Shown: in pieces, positions 18,367-29,427 of the stretch
Position numbering within the stretch: position 1 is the first letter of the stretch
Layout: every line of letters starts with the position of its first letter
Source: Verrucomicrobiales bacterium
GTDB taxonomy: Bacteria > Verrucomicrobiota > Verrucomicrobiia > Limisphaerales > JAYPXF01
Reading direction: 5' to 3'
Length of the DNA: 64,000 nucleotides
Assembly (NCBI GenBank): GCA_002715965.1
Contig: PBAL01000003.1
Location: 36,111 to 100,110 of the forward strand
Made by a program: the position numbers and the translations under genes
Notes under the pieces: model-generated
What the model was told of the DNA's origin: nothing
What the model saw: the letters and a program-made list of their open reading frames with translations, nothing else
Databases searched by the model: none

Positions 18367-18382
18367 CCGTCAGGCCTGACGG
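18367..18382. repeat. 16-bp perfect palindrome
   Basis: CCGTCAGGCCTGACGG lies 21 bases after the DUF1080 stop. It has no loop and no T-tract. It could be an operator or part of a degraded terminator; nothing else points to its role. Confidence 0.4.
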
Positions 18383-18574
18383 CGAGAGGAGATCGGTTCC
18401 TTCCGCTCATCTTCTTCCCTCGTCAATTTCTTGAGAGCGTCATCCGTTGCTTCGACAACCCTGAACCTCAGGTTTGGCTGCATTTGAGCTGAATCGCGCA
18501 ATCGCTCAGGCACCCCGCCCAAATCGGCGATGAAGCGCTGAGCAAGGCCGCCGTTCCATCACGGTTTTCAAGGA

Positions 18575-18602
18575 TTGACGCCCCGACCGCCGACACTAAG
18601 AT
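18575..18602 (+). promoter_or_regulatory. Candidate sigma-70-type promoter for gap
   Basis: TTGACG, a 16-base spacer and TAAGAT (18597-18602) match five and four of six consensus bases. The predicted transcript would start near 18609 and give a leader of about 35 bases before gap. Judged by eye only. Confidence 0.45.
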
Positions 18603-18635
18603 GCGCCTCCGCTCTGAAGCGGAGAACTCAACTGA

Positions 18636-20323
<1,688 letters not shown>

Positions 20324-20482
20324 CCTTTCGATCTCGTTGAAGGGGGCTTCCATTGGTTCAGAGCAACGTCGCACTTCAGGCGGCTTGTTTCAACGGTGCC
20401 ATCATCCTGTATTTGCCACCCTGCGATTTTGATTCGCAATCCAGCCGTTCAACATAAAGCATGCACAAAACGATTCCGCCTC

Positions 20483-20797
20483 ATGCACGACATCCTGTTT
20501 GAAATCCTTGGGGCCAAGGTGACCGGTTGGAAGCTCATCGGTTACCTCGGCGTGTTCACCTTTTCCGCGCGTTGGCTGGTGCAGATGCAGGCATCCCGCA
20601 AGGCGGGCCGGCCGGTGGTGCCACGGATGTTCTGGATCATGAGCGTGATTGGCAGCCTCTTGTGCCTGAGTTATTTCATCTTCGGCAAGAACGACTCGGT
20701 CGGTATTCTGGGCTTTCTCTTCCCGTCCAGTGTCGCCTGCTACAACCTTTACCTGGACTTCAAAAGCCAGCCGATCAAGCCGCCTGATAGCAAATGA
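20483..20797 (+). CDS. Lipid A biosynthesis N-terminal-domain (LAB_N) membrane protein
   Basis: A 104-residue protein with three hydrophobic segments and the LAB_N pattern GWKLIGYLGVFTFSARWLVQMQASRKAGRPVVPR-FW, followed by a SVIGSLLCLSYFIF segment. In some bacteria this module forms the N-terminus of lipid A disaccharide synthase. Stand-alone copies are thought to act in the inner membrane in lipid A or lipid-linked sugar modification. The ATG at 20483 fits the domain start. It overlaps the following epimerase-like gene by ATGA, indicating coupled translation. Confidence 0.82.
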   Translation: MHDILFEILGAKVTGWKLIGYLGVFTFSARWLVQMQASRKAGRPVVPRMFWIMSVIGSLLCLSYFIFGKNDSVGILGFLFPSSVACYNLYLDFKSQPIKPPDSK

Positions 20798-21660
20798 AAG
20801 TCCTCATCGTCGGACTCGGTTACGTTGGTTCCAAGCTGGCCGAAATCTTGGCCGCTGAAGGGCACGAAGTCGTCGGTGTTCGCAGGCAGCTTGGCGACGT
20901 GGGAGCGAAATCGTATGAAATCCGTGAGGCCAATGTTCTGAATCCAAGCGATATAGATAATCTCCCGGACGCAGATGCGGTGTTGTATTGCGTCTCGTCC
21001 AGCCGCGGTGGTGTGGACGTCTACCGACAGGTGTTCGTTGATGGCACGCGAAACCTGCTTCAACGGTTTGCCAAGAATCCGCCATCGCGCTTTCTGTTCA
21101 CCTGCAGCACGAGCGTTTACGGGCAGGTGGACGGATCGACGGTGGACGAACATTCGCCCACCGAACCGGCCAGTGAGACCGGCCAGATACTCGTCGATAC
21201 CGAAGGGACGATTCTCGAATCAACCCGTGATTGGAACTGCCAGACCACGATCCTGCGCGTTGCGGGGATTTACGGTCCGGAACGAGGGCATCTCTTCCTG
21301 AAGTACCTCCGTGACGAAGCAACGATTACCGGTGATCCATACCGGATGCTCAATCAGATCCATCGTGACGACGTTGCGGGAGTGATCCGCCAGCTCCTTG
21401 TACACGATTCACCGCCAAGAGTTCTCAACGTCGCTGACGATCAGCCCACCACTCAAACAGACTTTTACATGTATCTGAGCGCGGCCCTCCGCAAACCCAT
21501 GCCACCACGCGGAGAGGCCTCCATCGGCCGTAAACGCGCGATCACCAACAAGCGCGTTTCAAACGCCCGGCTTCGTGCGCTTGGAGTGGAACTGATCCAT
21601 CCAACTTTTCGTGATGGATATGGGGCAGAAATCAAGCGGTTGGGCTTGATTGACGGGTAA
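20794..21660 (+). CDS. Atypical SDR / NAD-dependent epimerase-like protein
   Basis: A 288-residue Rossmann protein starting MKVLIVGLGYVGSKLAEIL, the GxGYVGxxL motif of the YeeZ-like atypical SDR group. It has a CSTSVYGQVDG segment at about residues 106-116 in the place of the usual Ser-Tyr active-site region. The YxxxK motif is missing (…SETGQILVDTEGTIL… occupies that place), so catalysis may differ from classical epimerases. HRDDVAGVI and the C-terminal LGVELIHPTFRDGY are also family-like. It is coupled to the LAB_N gene by a 4-base overlap. Confidence 0.8.
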   Translation: MKVLIVGLGYVGSKLAEILAAEGHEVVGVRRQLGDVGAKSYEIREANVLNPSDIDNLPDADAVLYCVSSSRGGVDVYRQVFVDGTRNLLQRFAKNPPSRFLFTCSTSVYGQVDGSTVDEHSPTEPASETGQILVDTEGTILESTRDWNCQTTILRVAGIYGPERGHLFLKYLRDEATITGDPYRMLNQIHRDDVAGVIRQLLVHDSPPRVLNVADDQPTTQTDFYMYLSAALRKPMPPRGEASIGRKRAITNKRVSNARLRALGVELIHPTFRDGYGAEIKRLGLIDG

Positions 21661-21700
21661 CGCATTTGCGCGAATCCGGTCCCGCTGTTAATTAATCCAC

Positions 21701-23347
21701 GTGCCCGTGTCGGAACACATCCGCAAGAAGTTGGCGAAGGTCCCGCACAAGCCGGGTGTGTATCTGCACAAGGATCGCTTTGGCACGGTGATCTATGTGG
21801 GCAAGGCACGCGATCTGAAAAAGCGCGTGTCCCAGTATTTCCAGCCGTCGCGGCGCATGGGTTGGGATCTGAAGTTCAATGCCTTGGTGGAAGCGATCCA
21901 CGACTTCGACATCCACGTGGTGAAGAGCGAGCCCGAGTCGCTCTTGCTTGAAGGAAAGCTAATCAAGGAATTCCATCCGCGCTACAATGTCAGTTTCCGG
22001 GACGACAAACGCTTTCTCCTTCTGAAGGTGAACCTCAACGACTCAATTCCAAGGTTCACCCTGACACGTTTGCGTACGGATGACGGTGCGCGTTACTTCG
22101 GTCCGTTTCCCAGTTCCGGTTCACTGCGCCGCACCTTGAACCTGGTCAGGCATCGATTCAATCTGCGCGGCTGCCGGCCGTTGAATCCGACCGAGGCGGA
22201 TTACAAACACTGCCTCTACGCGCACATGAAAGTGTGCACGGCGCCATGCATCAACAATGTCACCCACGAGCAATACCTGATGCAGGTCAACGCGGCCTGC
22301 GATTTCCTCGACGGACAATGCGGTGAGATGGTCAAGGACCTGGAGACGCACATGAAGAAGGCCGCCGAGGAGCTGAACTTCGAGAAAGCCGCTGAACTGC
22401 GCGACCTGATTTCCGATCTCAAGCGAACGACGAAGAAAACGGGGAAATTCAAAAGGCTTCCGTACAAGCTCCCGGTGGCGATTGATCCCGCGGCAGAGTT
22501 GGAATCGTTGGCGGAAGAACTCGGCATGGAAACGCCTCCAGAACGGATCGAGGGATTCGACATCTCCAACATCAGCGGCACGTTCAAAGTTGCGTCGGTG
22601 GTGCGATTCAAGAACGGCAGGCCGGATCGAAACAACTATCGCCGTCTCAAGATCAAGACGGTAGAGGGTCAGGACGACTTCGCGTGCATGCAGGAGGCCG
22701 TCATGCGACGCTACTCCCGGCTGTTGAAGGAGGCGAAGAAGAAGGTGGAGTCAGCCGACGGGAAAGACGATGTCGACAAGGCAATTCCACAGGAGCTTCA
22801 ACAACTCGTCGATGAAATCAGCGCGGCCGTAAAGAAGGGTATTGTTCGCGCCAGCCAGTATATCGAGCACGGAAACTTCCCCGACTTGATTGTCATCGAT
22901 GGCGGCAAGGGGCAGCTCAAGATGGCTTACAACGAATTGAAGAAGCTGGGTCTCGAATCGATCCCCGTCATCGGACTCGCCAAGGAATACGAGGAAATCC
23001 ACCGCCCGGCGGAAAGGCATCCATTGCGACTCGGACTCGATCATCCCGCGGTCAAACTGCTCCAGCGTGTTCGCGATGAATCTCACCGCGTGGCGAACAG
23101 CTACAACGCCCAGCTGCGGCTCAAACGGATCAGCGAGAGTCTGCTCGACGAATTCCCCGGCATTGGCAAGCAACGGAAGGCGGCCTTGCTGAAGAAGTTC
23201 GGATCGGTTCAGCGATTGCGCCGGGCCACGCTGGAAGAGATCCAGCAGGTCACCGGGTTTGGCGGTTTGGCGGGGAGCGAATTGAAGAAGTTCCTGGAGG
23301 CGAGATCTGAAACCGTCACCAGGGAGAAGGAAGCAGAAACCGAATGA
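21701..23347 (+). CDS. uvrC: UvrABC excinuclease subunit C
   Basis: A 548-residue protein that makes both incisions around DNA lesions with UvrB. The GIY-YIG nuclease domain is at about residues 12-95 (PGVYLHKD...VIYVGKA, with the catalytic Glu in ESLLLEGKLIKE). A cysteine cluster C..C....C...C follows at about 150-185. The UVR helix pair is at about 205-240 (ELNFEKAAELRDLIS), the RNase H-like domain starts at GFDISNISG, with FPDLIVIDGGKGQL, and a C-terminal HhH pair includes FPGIGKQRKAALLKKFGSV. It is a little shorter than E. coli UvrC. The start is GTG at 21701. Its stop overlaps ubiE. Confidence 0.95.
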   Translation: MPVSEHIRKKLAKVPHKPGVYLHKDRFGTVIYVGKARDLKKRVSQYFQPSRRMGWDLKFNALVEAIHDFDIHVVKSEPESLLLEGKLIKEFHPRYNVSFRDDKRFLLLKVNLNDSIPRFTLTRLRTDDGARYFGPFPSSGSLRRTLNLVRHRFNLRGCRPLNPTEADYKHCLYAHMKVCTAPCINNVTHEQYLMQVNAACDFLDGQCGEMVKDLETHMKKAAEELNFEKAAELRDLISDLKRTTKKTGKFKRLPYKLPVAIDPAAELESLAEELGMETPPERIEGFDISNISGTFKVASVVRFKNGRPDRNNYRRLKIKTVEGQDDFACMQEAVMRRYSRLLKEAKKKVESADGKDDVDKAIPQELQQLVDEISAAVKKGIVRASQYIEHGNFPDLIVIDGGKGQLKMAYNELKKLGLESIPVIGLAKEYEEIHRPAERHPLRLGLDHPAVKLLQRVRDESHRVANSYNAQLRLKRISESLLDEFPGIGKQRKAALLKKFGSVQRLRRATLEEIQQVTGFGGLAGSELKKFLEARSETVTREKEAETE

Positions 23348-24078
23348 GCACCGAGCGGACATCCTACTACCAGGCGGGCGAAACGCGTGCGGAAAACGTA
23401 AGGACGCTCTTTGATCGCATCGCCCGGAAATACGATCTGATCAACGACGTTCAGAGCGCCGGCATGCATCGCGTCTGGAAGAAATGGTTGTGGAAACTCT
23501 CGCAACCCAAGCCCGGCGCCAAGGTGCTTGATCTGTGCTGCGGCACGGGTGATATCGCGTTCTTCTTTGCCCATCAGGGTTGCGTGGTGACGGGCGCGGA
23601 TTTCAGCACGGAGATGCTCAAGGTTGCACGGGAACGGTCGGCTTCGGATTGCCGAGGCAAGATTGCACCGGAGTTTCTCCAAGCTGATGTGCTTCAACTG
23701 CCCTTCGAGGATGAGTCCTTCGAAATCATCACGATCGGCTACGGACTGCGTAACCTGGCCGACTTTGACGCGGGTCTGAAAGAGATGACTCGGGTTCTCA
23801 AACCGGGCGGTCAGCTGTTGATTCTTGAGTTTGGCAAACCGGACAATTCGATCCTGCGAGCGGCCTACTATTCCTATCTGAATCTGGCCGTGCCTTTGTT
23901 TGGCTTGATTTTTTGCGGGGACATGAAGGCTTACGCCTACATCCTCGAATCCTTGAAGCACTACCCGGCCCAGCGCGGCATTCTGGAGATGTTGGATGGA
24001 CTCGGTTATGCAGAGAACCGCATTGAGAACTTCATGGGTGGAACCATGAGCATCAATCGCGCGGTCAAGCCCGGTTGA
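23344..24078 (+). CDS. ubiE: Demethylmenaquinone/ubiquinone C-methyltransferase
   Basis: A 244-residue class I SAM methyltransferase that methylates the ring in the last step of menaquinone (or a step of ubiquinone) synthesis. Signatures are the N-terminal VRTLFDRIARKYDLINDVQSAGMHRVWKK, the SAM loop VLDLCCGTGDIAF, PFEDESFEIITIGYGLRNLADF, and the late FMGGTMSINRAVKP. The ATG overlaps the uvrC stop by four bases, an unexpected but clear coupling of DNA repair and quinone genes. The organism's quinone type is not shown by the window. Confidence 0.93.
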   Translation: MSTERTSYYQAGETRAENVRTLFDRIARKYDLINDVQSAGMHRVWKKWLWKLSQPKPGAKVLDLCCGTGDIAFFFAHQGCVVTGADFSTEMLKVARERSASDCRGKIAPEFLQADVLQLPFEDESFEIITIGYGLRNLADFDAGLKEMTRVLKPGGQLLILEFGKPDNSILRAAYYSYLNLAVPLFGLIFCGDMKAYAYILESLKHYPAQRGILEMLDGLGYAENRIENFMGGTMSINRAVKPG

Positions 24079-24091
24079 ATTACGTTAGCCC

Positions 24092-24116
24092 GGTGGGCGA
24101 GACTCCTGCCGAGCCG
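24092..24116. repeat. Half-copy of the GGTGGGGCGAAGCTCC repeat
   Basis: GGTGGGCGAGACTCCTGCCGAGCC lies just after ubiE and closely resembles the arms of the inverted-repeat element at 59837-60041 (GGTGGGGCGAAGCTCCTGCTGAGC). The rest of the spacer up to 24346 holds no supported gene. Confidence 0.45.
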
Positions 24117-24346
24117 TTTGGTCTTTCGATAGTTTACCGCACGTTTGGGTTTCTTTGCCGCAAGTGGGATAATTCGAAAGTTAGTCAAGAGTTGGGTGAG
24201 GGGGAGAACGGTCGAATTCAGTTTGATCTGCGCAACCTCGCTCGGCGCATTGAGAGACTGTTTCCAATTCTTCACTCGGAATCGCACCCAACCAATTCAT
24301 CCGTTGTCAATGTCCCGTCGGTCCACGGGGCGCGCTGCCTCAATAA

Positions 24347-24372
24347 AAAGGCCGCCCGGTTGGGCGGCCTTT
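24347..24372 (-). terminator. Terminator of the PSD1 operon
   Basis: Stem AAAGGCCGCCC-type arms (24347-24357 with 24362-24372) and a 4-base loop. On the minus strand it is followed by TTTTATTG, 17 bases past the PSD1 stop. It may also act for ubiE from the other side. Confidence 0.85.
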
Positions 24373-24388
24373 CGTGAATCAAATCGGA

Positions 24389-27300
24389 TCAGTCGACGAA
24401 GGTCATCTCGTTGGAGAGGAGGAGGACCTGCGCGTATTTTTCCCACGCAGTCAGTGCGCGGCTTTCGGCGTCTTCCTGTTCCAGGTAAAAATCTTCACCG
24501 GCATTCCAGCGTTGCTTCGGTCCGACCATGGCCGTTCCTCCGCCACCAGGCATCCCCATGGTCATGCCACCGCCTGCGCCGCTGCCGGTGGTCGTAGACA
24601 ATTCGAACGAGCCGACTGCGTTTCCACCGCTGTTGTCCACTTCGATCGTGGGCGACCAGTAAAAGGTGTCGCCGGCAGCCGAACCGCGGCATTCAACGAT
24701 GAAGTCAATCCAGTCGCCACGGGCCACCTTGAGCTTTTCAATATTCGTTTCCACGTCGCGGCCGTTCACGACGTAGCTACCGAGTTCGAACTGGCCCTTG
24801 AAAAGGATGAAGGCATTGATGCCGTCACCGACGCCGGGGAGATGCTCGAGGTTGCCCTCGATCTTGACCGGGCCATCGTGCTGGGAAATCCAACGACGAA
24901 TGACCGCAATGGTGCGAACGGGACCCGGATGGCCGCCATCGGCGTTGAGGCGGGCGGCTCCCAGACGGCTGTCCGGATACTCCTCGCCGCCTTGCCAGGC
25001 ACCTTCGAACATGTCGTAGTGAGGCAGGGCTGAGAAGCGCAGGAGACGCTTGGTGCGCGGTTCGTAGGCACCGAAGCCGTAGGTCCAAACGCGCTTGGGT
25101 TTGCGTTGGATCTCGATCTCCGCCTGCCGTTCGAGGAAGCGCATGCCCAGCTTGATTTCGAGCTTGTTGGGTTGCCGCTGGTAGCAGGCCTGATAAAGCG
25201 CCTCGATCTTCTGTTGCTCATCGATCTTGGTCTTCACGTCCTCGCGCTCAATCAGGTTGCGGGCAAGTTCGGCAACGAAGGGGCTGTTCATCATGAACAA
25301 TGCCTGCTGCGGAACGGTTGAGTCGAAACGCACGCCCGTGGTCATGTTCGGGTTGGCGAAGTCGAAGGTCCGGAACAAGGCGGGCAAGTTCTGGCGATCG
25401 ATATAGGAATATACCGTGCGACGCATGGTGTATGGGGCTTCCAGGATTTGGAACGGGCTGCCACCGACCGTCGGGTCCAATGCACCGGAGATATTGAGCA
25501 GCGAATCACGGAAGGCCTCGAAGTCGAGTCGGCGACGGTTCATGCGCCAGACGTAGGCATTGCCCGCGTCGATCACCATGTTCTTTGGCCGGATGTCGCT
25601 GGCCTGCTGATAGGTGGCGGAAGTCATGATGTACTTGTGCAGCGCCTTCATCGACCAACCGCGGCTGATGAGATAAGCAGCCAGGTGATCCAGAAGTTCC
25701 GGATGGGTGGGTTCTTCGGCGCGCAGGCCGAAGTCCGTCGGAGTGCGCACGATCGGCGCGCCGAAGTGGTTCATCCAGGCGCGATTGACGGCGACTCGAG
25801 GCGTGAGGGGGTTCTTTGCGCTGCCGATCGCGCGGGCCAGTTCCATGCGTCCGCTGGTGGACGCGCGGAAGGGCTGCTTGGTCGGGTTCAGGATGTCAAT
25901 GAATTTGCGACGGACGGGATCGCCGTGGTTGCGGGGGTCGCCCTTGATGAAGATACGAGGTTCCTTCGGACGCGCCAGATCGGTCACCGACATCGCGCGT
26001 TGCGGAGCGCCGGGGTGGCTCATTTCAAGAATCTCCATGTCGTTGTAAAACGAATTCTCCTCGTTCTCGAGACGGCGCATGGAGCGCTTGCGCTTCAGGC
26101 GGTCGAAGCTGGTCATGACGGGTGATCCGCGTCCGTAGAAGATCTGGCGAAGCTGTTCCATGTCCTTGTCCTCAAGCTTCTTGATCATCGGAATTTCTTC
26201 CTTGGGCTTGCGGGCTTTTTCTCGTTGGTAAGCAGCCACGGCGTTCACCCACGCCTTCTCCGCCTTGAAGAAGAGCGAGCTGTAACGGGCGGCCACTTCC
26301 GCGAGGTTGCGGGCGGGCGTGGAAAAGGCCTTGGCCACGTGCGGGTTCATTCCCTTGGCCGGATTGCCGTCCTTGTAGTAGGTCTTGGACAGCGCACGCG
26401 CCTTCTTCGAAAAGTCATCCGCGTTCAGCTTGGTGTAATCCTTCCAGGGACGGAACAGCGTGTCCCGCTTGTTGCCCTTGGCGCGGGCCAATGCGCGTTG
26501 CCAGTTGCGTGCAATATCGGCTTCCAGTTCGGTCTCACGGGTGAACTCTTCCTGGTCAGTGCGATTCCCCAAGCGGTAGAGATCGGAAGTTTCCAAGGCG
26601 TGCGCAACCAGCATGTAACGGGTCGTGTTGGTCTTTGCCTCGTGAAGGTAATCACCTACCGCTTCCGCTTTGAATTTCTCCATGTCGTACACGATCTGGG
26701 CCTTCTCGGTGAGGTATTCGGCATAGATCGGGTCTTCCAAGGGATTGGGATTGTCGTGAAGAAGCGGCTGGTTCTTTTCGAACTGGATGCTGTCGAACAC
26801 GCCATAGAGCCCGTAGTAGTCCTTCTGCGACACGGGATCAAACTTGTGATCGTGGCAACGGGCGCAATACACGGAGAGGCTCATCATGCCCCGCGTGATC
26901 ACGTCGATCTGATCATCAATGACGAGGGGCTTCTGATTACCATCCACTGCGCGTCCCATGGTGAGGAGCGCGAGGGCGGCCTTGTCCTTCTTGTCGCCGT
27001 AGGGCAGCAGATCTGCGGCGATCTGCTGCTGGAGGAATTTGTCGTAAGGCTTGTCGTTGTTGAAGGCATCGATCACCCAGTCGCGGTAGGTCCAGGCGTG
27101 AACCATTCGATTGCGCATGCCGCGGTTGTTGTTCTGTGTGCCACGGGTGTCGGCATAACGGGCGATATCCAGCCAGTAACGCCCCCAGCGTTCACCGTAA
27201 TGCTCGGAGCTGAGGAGTTCATCGATCACGGTCTCCCAGGCGCGCGGCGAGCGATCGTTGACGAAGGCATCGACCTGTTCCTGGCTGGGGGGCATTCCAA

Positions 27301-27916
27301 TCAAATCGAAATAAGCGCGACGAATCAGCGTGACGCGATCGGCCTGCGGAGAGGGAACCATGTTCTTCTCCTCCAGCTTGGCCTGGATGAAGTAATCGAT
27401 CTTGTTCCTGGCCCAGCTGCGAATGTTGGACTTGATTTCCGGCTGTGGCGGATCGACGACGGGCTGGAAGGCCCAGTGCTTCTTCGCTTTCTCGCGATCC
27501 TCATCGGACTTCAGAATGCCGGCCGCCTTGCCCGTGCGCGGATCGGGGGCGCCTTGGCGAATCCAATCCAAAAGGTCGGCAACGACGCCATCGGGCATCT
27601 TTCCGCTTGGCGGCATCTGCAAGTCTTCATCGTTATATTGGATGGCCTTGGCCAACAGACTCTGACTTGGTTTGCCTGCTACGACGGCCGGACCACTGGA
27701 GCCGCCCTGAAGCAGCGCCTTCTTGCCGTCAACCTGGAGACCGCCCTTCACCTTGCCTTCCGCACTGTGGCAGTCGTAGCAATACTCCACGAGCGCTGGG
27801 CGGATCTTGGCCTCGAAGAACTCGAGTTGCTGCGGATTGAGCGGCTGCTCCTGCGCGTGCAGGCTCAGGCCTCCGAGAAGAAGACCGGCGGTCAGTTTTC
27901 TCATTTGATTCATCAT
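24389..27916 (-). CDS. PSCyt1/PSCyt2(DUF1549)/PSD1(DUF1553) cytochrome protein, copy 1
   Basis: A 1175-residue exported protein. It has a signal peptide at about residues 1-21 and a PSCyt1 heme site C46-Y-D-C-H50. DUF1549 follows at about 165-380, with a second heme-type motif C351-A-R-C-H355. DUF1553 comes after it (SGRMELARAIGSAKNPLTPRVAVNR and the MNRRRLDFEAFRDSLL segment). Beyond the usual end there is an extra domain of about 200 residues (about 960-1130) that looks like a beta-sandwich or lectin module, then the family's terminal EKYAQVLLLSNEMTFVD. The family is typical of PVC bacteria and is thought to be periplasmic or surface-bound; its reaction is unknown. It lies downstream of a DUF1501 gene. 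Confidence 0.92.
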   Translation of the reverse strand: MMNQMRKLTAGLLLGGLSLHAQEQPLNPQQLEFFEAKIRPALVEYCYDCHSAEGKVKGGLQVDGKKALLQGGSSGPAVVAGKPSQSLLAKAIQYNDEDLQMPPSGKMPDGVVADLLDWIRQGAPDPRTGKAAGILKSDEDREKAKKHWAFQPVVDPPQPEIKSNIRSWARNKIDYFIQAKLEEKNMVPSPQADRVTLIRRAYFDLIGMPPSQEQVDAFVNDRSPRAWETVIDELLSSEHYGERWGRYWLDIARYADTRGTQNNNRGMRNRMVHAWTYRDWVIDAFNNDKPYDKFLQQQIAADLLPYGDKKDKAALALLTMGRAVDGNQKPLVIDDQIDVITRGMMSLSVYCARCHDHKFDPVSQKDYYGLYGVFDSIQFEKNQPLLHDNPNPLEDPIYAEYLTEKAQIVYDMEKFKAEAVGDYLHEAKTNTTRYMLVAHALETSDLYRLGNRTDQEEFTRETELEADIARNWQRALARAKGNKRDTLFRPWKDYTKLNADDFSKKARALSKTYYKDGNPAKGMNPHVAKAFSTPARNLAEVAARYSSLFFKAEKAWVNAVAAYQREKARKPKEEIPMIKKLEDKDMEQLRQIFYGRGSPVMTSFDRLKRKRSMRRLENEENSFYNDMEILEMSHPGAPQRAMSVTDLARPKEPRIFIKGDPRNHGDPVRRKFIDILNPTKQPFRASTSGRMELARAIGSAKNPLTPRVAVNRAWMNHFGAPIVRTPTDFGLRAEEPTHPELLDHLAAYLISRGWSMKALHKYIMTSATYQQASDIRPKNMVIDAGNAYVWRMNRRRLDFEAFRDSLLNISGALDPTVGGSPFQILEAPYTMRRTVYSYIDRQNLPALFRTFDFANPNMTTGVRFDSTVPQQALFMMNSPFVAELARNLIEREDVKTKIDEQQKIEALYQACYQRQPNKLEIKLGMRFLERQAEIEIQRKPKRVWTYGFGAYEPRTKRLLRFSALPHYDMFEGAWQGGEEYPDSRLGAARLNADGGHPGPVRTIAVIRRWISQHDGPVKIEGNLEHLPGVGDGINAFILFKGQFELGSYVVNGRDVETNIEKLKVARGDWIDFIVECRGSAAGDTFYWSPTIEVDNSGGNAVGSFELSTTTGSGAGGGMTMGMPGGGGTAMVGPKQRWNAGEDFYLEQEDAESRALTAWEKYAQVLLLSNEMTFVD

Positions 27917-27940
27917 GGTTGAGAGATGTTGTGTTGATCC

Positions 27941-27969
27941 AAAAAAAGCGCGTGTCAGCCACGCGCTTT
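27941..27969 (-). terminator. Intergenic terminator between DUF1501 and PSD1 genes
   Basis: On the minus strand a 10-base stem AAAGCGCGTG / CACGCGCTTT with a 5-base loop is followed by a run of T. It sits in the 68 bases between the DUF1501 stop and the PSD1 start, so the pair is either not a simple operon or is subject to readthrough control. Confidence 0.75.
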
Positions 27970-27984
27970 CCGGGGAGTTGAATT

Positions 27985-29427
27985 CTATGAAAAGAGTTTC
28001 AAGACCGGCTGCGCTCCCGAAACGTCCGTGAGTCGGAAGTCACGACCACTGTTGCGATAGGTCAGGCGTTCTGAATCGAAGCCAAGTCCGTGCAGGATGG
28101 ACGAATGAAACTCGTGGACATGTACGCGATCATCGGCAGCCGCGCCACCCAGTTCGTCGGTGGAACCATAGATCTGGCCGCCCTTGACGCCACCACCGGC
28201 AAGCCAGCTGGAGAACGCGCGGTTGTTGTGCGAACGACCGTTCGGGCCGTCCTCAGTGGGGCTGCGGCCAAATTCGGTGCTGGACGCAATCAGGGTATCG
28301 CTGAACAGACCACGTTGCTTGAGATCAGTCATGAATGCCGAGATCGGTTTATCAATACGACCGGCATTGCGCGGGACGTTGTTGGGGATGTTGTTGTGCG
28401 TGTCCCAACCGCCGTTCCAAACCTGAACGAAGCGAACCCCGCGTTCGAGGAGACGACGCGCGATGATGAATTGGCGTGCCTGTGAGCGAAGCGCCGGGTC
28501 CTGCTCGGTCGCGCCATACATCTCAAGAATGCTCTGCGGTTCGCGGGCGACGTCAAAAGCTTCGGTCGCATCGGCCTGCATGCGGTAGGCCAATTCGTAG
28601 GATTGAATGCGTGCTTCCAGCTTGTCTTCGACCTGACGCTTCTGCTTGTGGATCTCGTTGATCTTGTTGAGCAGATCGAGCTGATTGCGCTGATCCTGCG
28701 CAGTCGTGAATTTGTTGCGGATGTTCTCGATAATCCGTTCAATGTCCGTGGCGGTCGGATCAACGAACGTTCCCTGGAATGCACCGGGCATGAAAGCCGA
28801 CTGCCAGTTCTTGGCGCCCTGTCCGGGAAATCCCCCCGGGTTCATCGCAACGAACGCCGGCAGGTTCTGGTTCTCCGTGCCGAGACCGTAGACCACCCAG
28901 GAACCGAGCGAAGGCTTGGGCAGACGAAAGTCACCGGTGGTTTGAAGGAGGGTTGCCGGACCGTGCGCGGGGACATCGGTGTGCATCGAGTTGACAATCG
29001 CGAGGTCATCCGCGTGCTTGGAAAGCTCGGGCCAGATTTCGCTCATCATCACACCGCTCTGTCCCTGCGGGGCAAAATTGAATTGGGGAGCCAGAAGACG
29101 TCGGCCGCGATTGCCGGCAGCACCTCCGCCTGCGTTGGCGAGTTCGGGCTTGTAGTCCCAGGTGTCCAAGTGGGACTGGGCGCCACTCTGGTAGATGTGA
29201 ACGGCGCGCTTGGCGGTGCCCGGGAAGTGGGGCTCTTTCGGAGCAAGCATGCCACCAGCGGATTGCGCCTTCGCTTCGCGAGTCAGTTCCGGATACATCA
29301 TGCCGGCCAAGGCGAGCGCTCCGAAGCCATTGCCGACGTGGTTCAGAAATGAACGACGGGTGGGGTAGAGAGGAAGATCTTCAAGGCCGCCAGTTTCGTG
29401 GTGGCCGCAATCGCGATTGGTATTCAT
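27985..29427 (-). CDS. DUF1501 (sulfatase-fold) Tat-exported protein, copy 1
   Basis: A 480-residue protein with a Tat-type leader (R24-R25 in TRRSFLNHVGNGFGALALAG). The DUF1501 pattern includes HIYQSGAQSHLDTWDYKPEL, LAIVNSMHTDVPAH, RFVQVWNGGWDTHNNI, IASSTEFGRSPT and HNNRAFSSWLAGGGVKGG. These proteins have an alkaline-phosphatase/sulfatase-like fold without the formylglycine motif and are encoded beside PSD1 proteins. The function is unknown; export in folded form is implied. The ATG at 29427 is used; a GTG two codons upstream (29433) has a better-spaced AGGA and cannot be excluded. Confidence 0.9.
   Translation of the reverse strand: MNTNRDCGHHETGGLEDLPLYPTRRSFLNHVGNGFGALALAGMMYPELTREAKAQSAGGMLAPKEPHFPGTAKRAVHIYQSGAQSHLDTWDYKPELANAGGGAAGNRGRRLLAPQFNFAPQGQSGVMMSEIWPELSKHADDLAIVNSMHTDVPAHGPATLLQTTGDFRLPKPSLGSWVVYGLGTENQNLPAFVAMNPGGFPGQGAKNWQSAFMPGAFQGTFVDPTATDIERIIENIRNKFTTAQDQRNQLDLLNKINEIHKQKRQVEDKLEARIQSYELAYRMQADATEAFDVAREPQSILEMYGATEQDPALRSQARQFIIARRLLERGVRFVQVWNGGWDTHNNIPNNVPRNAGRIDKPISAFMTDLKQRGLFSDTLIASSTEFGRSPTEDGPNGRSHNNRAFSSWLAGGGVKGGQIYGSTDELGGAAADDRVHVHEFHSSILHGLGFDSERLTYRNSGRDFRLTDVSGAQPVLKLFS

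Noticed and set aside
26225..27922. 565-codon frame antisense to PSD1 copy 1
   Set aside because: Shadow of the real gene: low-complexity, His/Val/Gly-rich translation and no family features.
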